Under the pieces are notes generated by a model. The model worked only from the letters and a program-made list of their open reading frames with translations, was not told the DNA's origin and did no database searches. A stretch of 64,000 bases of DNA from Mucilaginibacter sp. KACC 22063 (lineage in GTDB: Bacteria > Bacteroidota > Bacteroidia > Sphingobacteriales > Sphingobacteriaceae): contig NZ_CP117877.1 of NCBI RefSeq assembly GCF_028736115.1, positions 1,736,001-1,800,000 of the forward strand, in the 5' to 3' direction. The position numbers and the translations under genes were made by a program. How positions within the stretch are numbered: position 1 is the stretch's first letter; every line of letters starts with the position of its first letter. This document shows, piece after piece, positions 59,682 through 64,000 of the stretch.

Positions 59682-60107
59682 ATGAAAATTCATGATCTGG
59701 CATCAGCTTTAAGGTTGGAAGTATCAAAGCTTCATAAAACCTTGCGTGTTCATACCAAGCTAAGTGAAGGGCTTTCTTTATCAGAAATTACAGCACTCTC
59801 ACTGCTTTATTTTAACGGAACAGTTTATCCGTCTGAGTTGGCGGAGGTGTTGAGGATAAAGGCGCAATCGGTTTCGCAGGTAGTGGCCTTGCTTGACGAA
59901 AAAGGATTAATCGTAAGGACTCCTTCGGATATAGACAAGCGCAAAATAGCGCTTACGCTGTCGATGAAAGGAAAGCACCTGGTAGAAGAATCGCGCAGGC
60001 AGCGTGATAGCTGGTTAACAGAAGCTATGAATGCTACACTTAATAAACAGGAACTTGAGCTCCTGGAAAAAGCAGTAAAGGTTTTGGAAAAACTATCAGA
60101 CTACTAA
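59682..60107 (+). CDS. MarR family transcriptional regulator
   Basis: 141 residues from ATG 59682 with a winged-helix (GLSLSEITALSLLYFNGTVYPSELAEVLRI, SVSQVVALLDEKGLIVRTPSDIDKRK). An upstream frame from TTG 59661 overlaps the promoter and is rejected. It probably represses its own operon, which continues with an isochorismatase-like gene and an MFS gene. Confidence 0.9.
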   Translation: MKIHDLASALRLEVSKLHKTLRVHTKLSEGLSLSEITALSLLYFNGTVYPSELAEVLRIKAQSVSQVVALLDEKGLIVRTPSDIDKRKIALTLSMKGKHLVEESRRQRDSWLTEAMNATLNKQELELLEKAVKVLEKLSDY

Positions 60108-60121
60108 TAAAAACAGATAAA

Positions 60122-60724
60122 ATGATCACAACAATTGATAAGAAAACAGCTTTGGTTTTAATAGACTTGCAAAAGGGTATCGCAAGTATGCCGACAGCAC
60201 ACCCTTCGTCAGAAGTAATTGCAAAAGCAGCTGAATTGGTAAAAGCTTTTCGTGAAAAGGAATTGCCAATAGTATATGTAAATGTTAATCCTGTTGGCTC
60301 TAAATGGACACAGGTACGTGCCGATCAGCCAAGTAAAATGCCTAAAGATCCGGAAGCTGTAAAACAAACTATTGCCTCCATGACGGCAAACGGATTTTTT
60401 GATCTGGTGCCTGAAATTGATGCCCGTGAAACGGATGTACATATCACTAAACACACCTGGAGCGCCTTTTTTAAAACAGACATACATCAAAAGCTTCAGG
60501 AACTGGAAGTTACCGGAATTGTATTAGCCGGTATTGCTACAAGCATAGGTGTAGAAGGTACAGCTCGCGATGCAAACATGAATGGCTACAACCTCACCTT
60601 TGCAAGCGATGCCATGACAGATCTGCATGCTTCGGCACATGAGCATAGCCTTTCACTTATTTTTCCGCGGATTGGAGAGGTCGGAACAACAGAAGAAATC
60701 ATCACCAAACTAAACGAAATTTAA
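60122..60724 (+). CDS. Isochorismatase-like hydrolase lacking the catalytic Cys
   Basis: 200 residues of the isochorismatase fold: Asp15 (LVLIDLQKG), Lys110 (HITKHTWSAFF) and the loop IATSIGVEGTARD. The nucleophile Cys of the amidase-type members is Gly143 here, as in PhzD/EntB-type isochorismatases. So the reaction may be isochorismate or a related vinyl-ether hydrolysis rather than amide hydrolysis. Between marR and MFS genes; its stop directly abuts the MFS ATG. Confidence 0.82.
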   Translation: MITTIDKKTALVLIDLQKGIASMPTAHPSSEVIAKAAELVKAFREKELPIVYVNVNPVGSKWTQVRADQPSKMPKDPEAVKQTIASMTANGFFDLVPEIDARETDVHITKHTWSAFFKTDIHQKLQELEVTGIVLAGIATSIGVEGTARDANMNGYNLTFASDAMTDLHASAHEHSLSLIFPRIGEVGTTEEIITKLNEI

Positions 60725-62101
60725 ATGACAGAAGCTGTGAATAAGGAAAGTATCCAGTGGCGCTTCTTGCTGCCGCTGATACTTGGTACTATGCTTAACC
60801 CGCTAAATTCTACCATGCTGGCTACGGCATTAATGAATTTATGCCAATCGTTTAAAGTAAGCATAGGCCAGGGTGCTATCCTTATCACGTCATTATACAT
60901 TACTTCCACAGTAGCTCAACCCCTGATGGGGCGGCTTGCTGATATATACAGTCCCAAGAAAATCAATACCATCGGTTTTGTACTGGCTTTAGCAGCGGCC
61001 ATTGTTGGTATTGCGGCGCCGGGTTTCGAGTGGTTGATCGTGTCCAGAATATTATTAGGATTGGGTACCTCTGCGGCATATCCGTCAGCTATGGCTATCA
61101 TTAACAGAAAATATGCTGAAGAAGGAAAGGCAGTTCCGGGTAGGGTATTAGGTATCATAGCTATATCGGCACAGGTAAGTATGGTACTCGGTCCGGTATT
61201 AGGCGGCTTACTTACCCAGTGGTTCAATTGGCGTGGGATATTTATGATCAATATACCGTGGGTAATTGTAGCCATCATACTATCGCAAGCAATACCTGAT
61301 TATCCACCCGCTAAAGCCAGCAGAGAAACCAGCCTGTTTAAACGCCTTGATGTGGCAGGCATAACAATATTCAGCGGATTTCTACTTGCCTTGTTGTTTA
61401 CACTCATCAATCACCAGTTTACATGGATTTTGCCGATAATATCAGTGGCATTATTTGTTATGCTGATACTGTGGGAAAGGAAACAGCCATCGCCGTTTAT
61501 TGATGTGCGTTTGCTGGCTTCAAAACCTGCATTGCTGATGGTTTATCTGCGTACATTAGCTACAACTTACATCCTCTACCAGGTGCTTTACGCCATACCG
61601 CAATGGTTGGAAGGTGTTAAGCTGTTATCGCCTGCTAAAACTGGTTTAATGATGCTGCCCGAATCGGCAATGGCCATGTTATCTGCCTACCTGATTGCTA
61701 AAAGCAAAAATATTTTCGGTCAAAATTTAACAGGCGTAACCGTGATGCTATTAGCCTGCATTGGTTGGTTCACGCTTGGTCATGGCAGCAGTATCATTTA
61801 TATTTTAGGTATTACGTTGATTTTAGGCATTGCCGAAGGTGTGAATATCATTGCCAACCAGGCGCTGCTTAATCAGGAAGCGCCGCTTGCACAAAAAGGG
61901 GTATCATTTGGGTTGATGCGTACCTTTGGTTATTTAGGCGCAATTGTATCAAGCACACAAATTAAAATGCTATTTCATAACGGAGTAAGTGATCAAAGCT
62001 TTCATCTGATAGGCGTATTTACCATCTGCTCCAGCTTGTTGCTGACAGTACTACTTATACCACTGTGGTTTAGAAGGAAAGTGTTGCAGGCTGGTAGCTA
62101 A
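60725..62101 (+). CDS. MFS transporter (DHA-type)
   Basis: 458 residues with about 12-14 membrane segments. MLNPLNSTMLATALMNL resembles motif D1 and MGRLADIYSPKK motif A of the drug/H+ antiporter group. Probably exports a toxic compound sensed by the MarR protein. Last gene of the operon. Confidence 0.85.
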   Translation: MTEAVNKESIQWRFLLPLILGTMLNPLNSTMLATALMNLCQSFKVSIGQGAILITSLYITSTVAQPLMGRLADIYSPKKINTIGFVLALAAAIVGIAAPGFEWLIVSRILLGLGTSAAYPSAMAIINRKYAEEGKAVPGRVLGIIAISAQVSMVLGPVLGGLLTQWFNWRGIFMINIPWVIVAIILSQAIPDYPPAKASRETSLFKRLDVAGITIFSGFLLALLFTLINHQFTWILPIISVALFVMLILWERKQPSPFIDVRLLASKPALLMVYLRTLATTYILYQVLYAIPQWLEGVKLLSPAKTGLMMLPESAMAMLSAYLIAKSKNIFGQNLTGVTVMLLACIGWFTLGHGSSIIYILGITLILGIAEGVNIIANQALLNQEAPLAQKGVSFGLMRTFGYLGAIVSSTQIKMLFHNGVSDQSFHLIGVFTICSSLLLTVLLIPLWFRRKVLQAGS

Positions 62102-62105
62102 AACG

Positions 62106-63293
62106 CTATCTATCCACCTCGCCCAACACAAAATCGATTGAGCCGATAATAGCGATCAAATCAGCGATCATCACGCCTTTTGAAATGGCCGGAACAACAG
62201 ACAGGTTATTAAAGCTTGGTCCGCGGGCTTTAGCACGGAAGGGTACTTCGGTACGGCCGTCTGCAATAAAATAAAAGCCAAGCTCACCTTTTGCACCTTC
62301 GGCACGCATATAAAAGTCTTGTGCTTTAGGAGTAATCTTGCGCGGCATTTTTGCACGGGGATCAAAGTCTGGTGTACGTTTTAATTCTTTCTGTAGGCGG
62401 TCAAGGCATTGCTCTATGATCTTTAAAGATTCGGCTACCTCATCAACACGCACTTTGTAACGGTCCCAGCAGTCGCCAAGTTTCCCCATTTCTCCTTTGC
62501 CAACTGGGATATCAAAGTCAATCTCCGGATAGGCAGAATAATTATCTATGCGGCGCAGATCCCATTTAATACCAGAGCCACGAAGCACTGGCCCTGAGCA
62601 GCCGTACTGAATGGCTACATCATGTGGTAAAACGCCCACGCTGGCAGTACGCTTTATAAATATCTGGTTGTCGGTTAAAAGTTCGTTCAGTTCTTTTAGT
62701 TTAGGTTTAAAATAATCTACAAACTCGCGGCAACGTTCTTCAAAACCAACCGGCAGATCGTAAAATAAGCCGCCCACCCAAATGTAATTATATAACAGGC
62801 GCGAACCTGAAGCCCATTCCAACATGTTCATAATGTGTTCACGGTCGCGGAAACACCATAGAAACGGCGTAAAAGCACCAATATCAATGCCGTAAGTGCC
62901 AATAGCAATAAGGTGCGAACCAATGCGGTTCAACTCGCTAACCAGAACGCGTATATATTCCACCCGTTTGGGAATCTCTTTATCAATACCCATCATACGC
63001 TCAACACCCATTACCCATGCATGTGCATTGGTCATGGATGCCAGGTAATCCATACGGTCGGTAAAGGGGATGGTCTGCTGATAGGTAAGCGACTCGGCAT
63101 GTTTCTCGAAACAACGGTGCAGGTAACCCATATGTGGGATTACCTCCTTAACAATCTCGCCATCGGTGATCAGTTCAAGCCTTAATACACCATGCGTAGA
63201 CGGGTGCTGAGGCCCCATGTTGAGGATCATATCCTCAGTGGCAGCCTCGGCTATTTTTTTGTTGTATCGTTCTAATGCTTCGTTATAATTCAT
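62106..63293 (-). CDS. nuoD: NADH-quinone oxidoreductase subunit D
   Basis: 395 residues. [29 protein letters not shown] and [19 protein letters not shown] motifs ([17 protein letters not shown]) with conserved quinone-site His and Asp. Peripheral arm of complex I near the quinone site. Downstream of nuoC with a REP-like element between. Confidence 0.95.
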   Translation of the reverse strand: MNYNEALERYNKKIAEAATEDMILNMGPQHPSTHGVLRLELITDGEIVKEVIPHMGYLHRCFEKHAESLTYQQTIPFTDRMDYLASMTNAHAWVMGVERMMGIDKEIPKRVEYIRVLVSELNRIGSHLIAIGTYGIDIGAFTPFLWCFRDREHIMNMLEWASGSRLLYNYIWVGGLFYDLPVGFEERCREFVDYFKPKLKELNELLTDNQIFIKRTASVGVLPHDVAIQYGCSGPVLRGSGIKWDLRRIDNYSAYPEIDFDIPVGKGEMGKLGDCWDRYKVRVDEVAESLKIIEQCLDRLQKELKRTPDFDPRAKMPRKITPKAQDFYMRAEGAKGELGFYFIADGRTEVPFRAKARGPSFNNLSVVPAISKGVMIADLIAIIGSIDFVLGEVDR

Positions 63294-63307
63294 TTCAATT
63301 TAGGTTT

Positions 63308-63374
63308 GTCATTGCGAGGAACGAAGCAATCTCATTTATTCTGAGGAGATTGCCACGCTACCGCTCGCAATGAC
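63308..63374. repeat. REP-like palindromic element between nuoC and nuoD
   Basis: GTCATTGCGAG (63308-63318) and CTCGCAATGAC (63364-63374) as long inverted ends, with GAAGCAATCTC and GAGATTGCC arms inside; a long hairpin without a T-run, typical of dispersed REP elements. Confidence 0.7.
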
Positions 63375-63387
63375 ATAACGGCGGAAA

Positions 63388-63885
63388 TCAATCAATCTTT
63401 ATCCCTTTATAGTACTCCGCGTTTTTATAATCTTTTCTTAAAGGGTAACCTTCCCAATCATCCGGTAAAAGTATGCGGCGCAGATCGGGATGCCCTTCAA
63501 AATAAATGCCCACTAAGTCAAAAGCTTCACGTTCATGCCATTCTGCCGTGCGGTAAACACTGCTCAGGCTCGGGAATGATGGCAGATCATTAATATCACG
63601 GCCATGTTCTTTGATTACTTTTAAGGTAAGCTGGGTTTTATAAGGGATTGATGACAGGTTATACACCACGCCGAATTTCCCCGCATCGATGCCATAATCT
63701 ACCCCTGATAAGCAAGCCAGGAAATCAAAATAAGTTGCTTCATTATCACGAAGCTCGAGGCATACCTCGGCTATTCTGGCCGGATCAATAAGCAAAGCAG
63801 GCTGTAACATACCAGCCTCTTCGCCTGTAATGATATCACTGCCGAACTTTGCAGTAAGCAAATTTTTGATCTCTTCCATACTCAT
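63388..63885 (-). CDS. nuoC: NADH-quinone oxidoreductase subunit C
   Basis: 165 residues with the 30-kDa subunit signature: [46 protein letters not shown]. Part of the peripheral arm of complex I. Its ATG overlaps the TGA of the upstream pdxH fragment, so they are translationally coupled. Confidence 0.95.
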   Translation of the reverse strand: MSMEEIKNLLTAKFGSDIITGEEAGMLQPALLIDPARIAEVCLELRDNEATYFDFLACLSGVDYGIDAGKFGVVYNLSSIPYKTQLTLKVIKEHGRDINDLPSFPSLSSVYRTAEWHEREAFDLVGIYFEGHPDLRRILLPDDWEGYPLRKDYKNAEYYKGIKID

Positions 63886-64000
63886 GGAGCTAACCTAACA
63901 ATCTTCCAGGTTTTTTTGTCGGCTTTTTTGTAAACAATACGGTCATGCAGGCGGCTTTGGCGACCCTGCCAAAACTCAACCAATTGCGGTTTTAAAATAT
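63882..64000 (-). CDS. pdxH: Pyridoxamine 5'-phosphate oxidase, C-terminal fragment (runs off right edge)
   Basis: The last 39 residues before a TGA at 63884-63882. [15 protein letters not shown] and WKIVRLAP match the conserved PdxH C-terminus, where the RxHDR part contacts PLP and FMN. PdxH oxidises PNP/PMP to PLP. The rest lies outside the window. Its stop overlaps the nuoC start, an unusual partner for nuoC. Confidence 0.85.
   Translation of the reverse strand, partial: ILKPQLVEFWQGRQSRLHDRIVYKKADKKTWKIVRLAP

Noticed and set aside
1..64000. Search for prophage, insertion sequence, CRISPR, toxin-antitoxin cluster or plasmid origin.
   Set aside because: No transposase, integrase, phage structural gene, direct-repeat/spacer array or replication initiator was seen; the S23 unit, REP-like palindromes and HipA-like gene are the closest cases.

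Overview
The window looks like chromosomal DNA of a Bacteroidota, most likely a Sphingobacteriaceae member close to Mucilaginibacter or Pedobacter. The evidence is promoters of the Bacteroidota type (TTTG about 20 bases before TAnnTTTG), almost no Shine-Dalgarno sequences, a long NusB, the DUF3276/PUR-alpha protein, DUF1573 and YajC neighbours, futalosine-route menaquinone synthesis (MqnC), a cluster of small lipoproteins and palindromic REP-like repeats. Base composition looks like low-40s percent G+C by eye; it was not counted. No transposase, prophage or CRISPR array was seen, so this is mostly core genome with small accessory patches.

Layout. 1-7 kb: the ligase part of LigD (cut by the left edge), a single-domain response regulator, a START-domain secreted protein, a methyltransferase, a type-B carboxylesterase and an AdiC/PotE-like permease. 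7-14 kb: RhlE-type helicase, a HipA-like kinase/DUF3037 pair, an LCMT-like methyltransferase, a beta-barrel protein, an unusual 22-residue-repeat protein, and a P-loop kinase / Crp-Fnr / CMD (AhpD-like) run. 14-21 kb: Lrp regulator, DUF2252 protein, MgtC, an SDR/SMR operon, tRNA-Arg(CCG), a chagasin-like lipoprotein. 21-27.6 kb: an RND efflux operon (small His-rich protein, MFP, HAE1 pump, TolC-like). 27.7-33 kb: YchF, MgtE, DUF3276, cold-shock protein, ABC exporter.

33-43.6 kb: leucine-dehydrogenase-like protein with an altered active-site Lys, then a housekeeping run (NusB, DUF1573, YajC, YbbR, CoaE, MBL nuclease, DUF5522, MarR), ZIP and PAP2 genes, GlmM, a four-helix-bundle (S23/IVP) gene bracketed by inverted repeats, and cysteine desulfurase. 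43.7-54 kb: acidic proteins, Rrf2 regulator, an Mpl-like ligase, XRE regulator, ScpB, two Tat/ferritin-like proteins, a likely small RNA, MqnC and a ModF-like twin ABC ATPase. 54-57 kb: small stress-type proteins (DUF3175, PLDc_N, DUF2383), one carrying a 25-bp tandem duplication that shifts its frame.

The most interesting region is 56.8-59.5 kb. An ECF-type sigma factor is followed by a membrane protein that joins an anti-sigma-like cytoplasmic segment to a periplasmic trypsin/DegS-like protease. Upstream of the sigma gene lie three divergent tandem lipoprotein genes rich in Asp/Ser/Thr/Lys/Val. All four transcription units carry the same promoter-like signal, GGTTACC-N13-GGTATTAA, with identical spacing. 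This reads as a compact, self-contained envelope-stress circuit: sigma factor, protease-fused anti-sigma and effector lipoproteins with autoregulation.

The right end holds a MarR-isochorismatase-MFS operon and, on the minus strand, pdxH (partial)-nuoC-nuoD with a REP-like palindrome between nuoC and nuoD.
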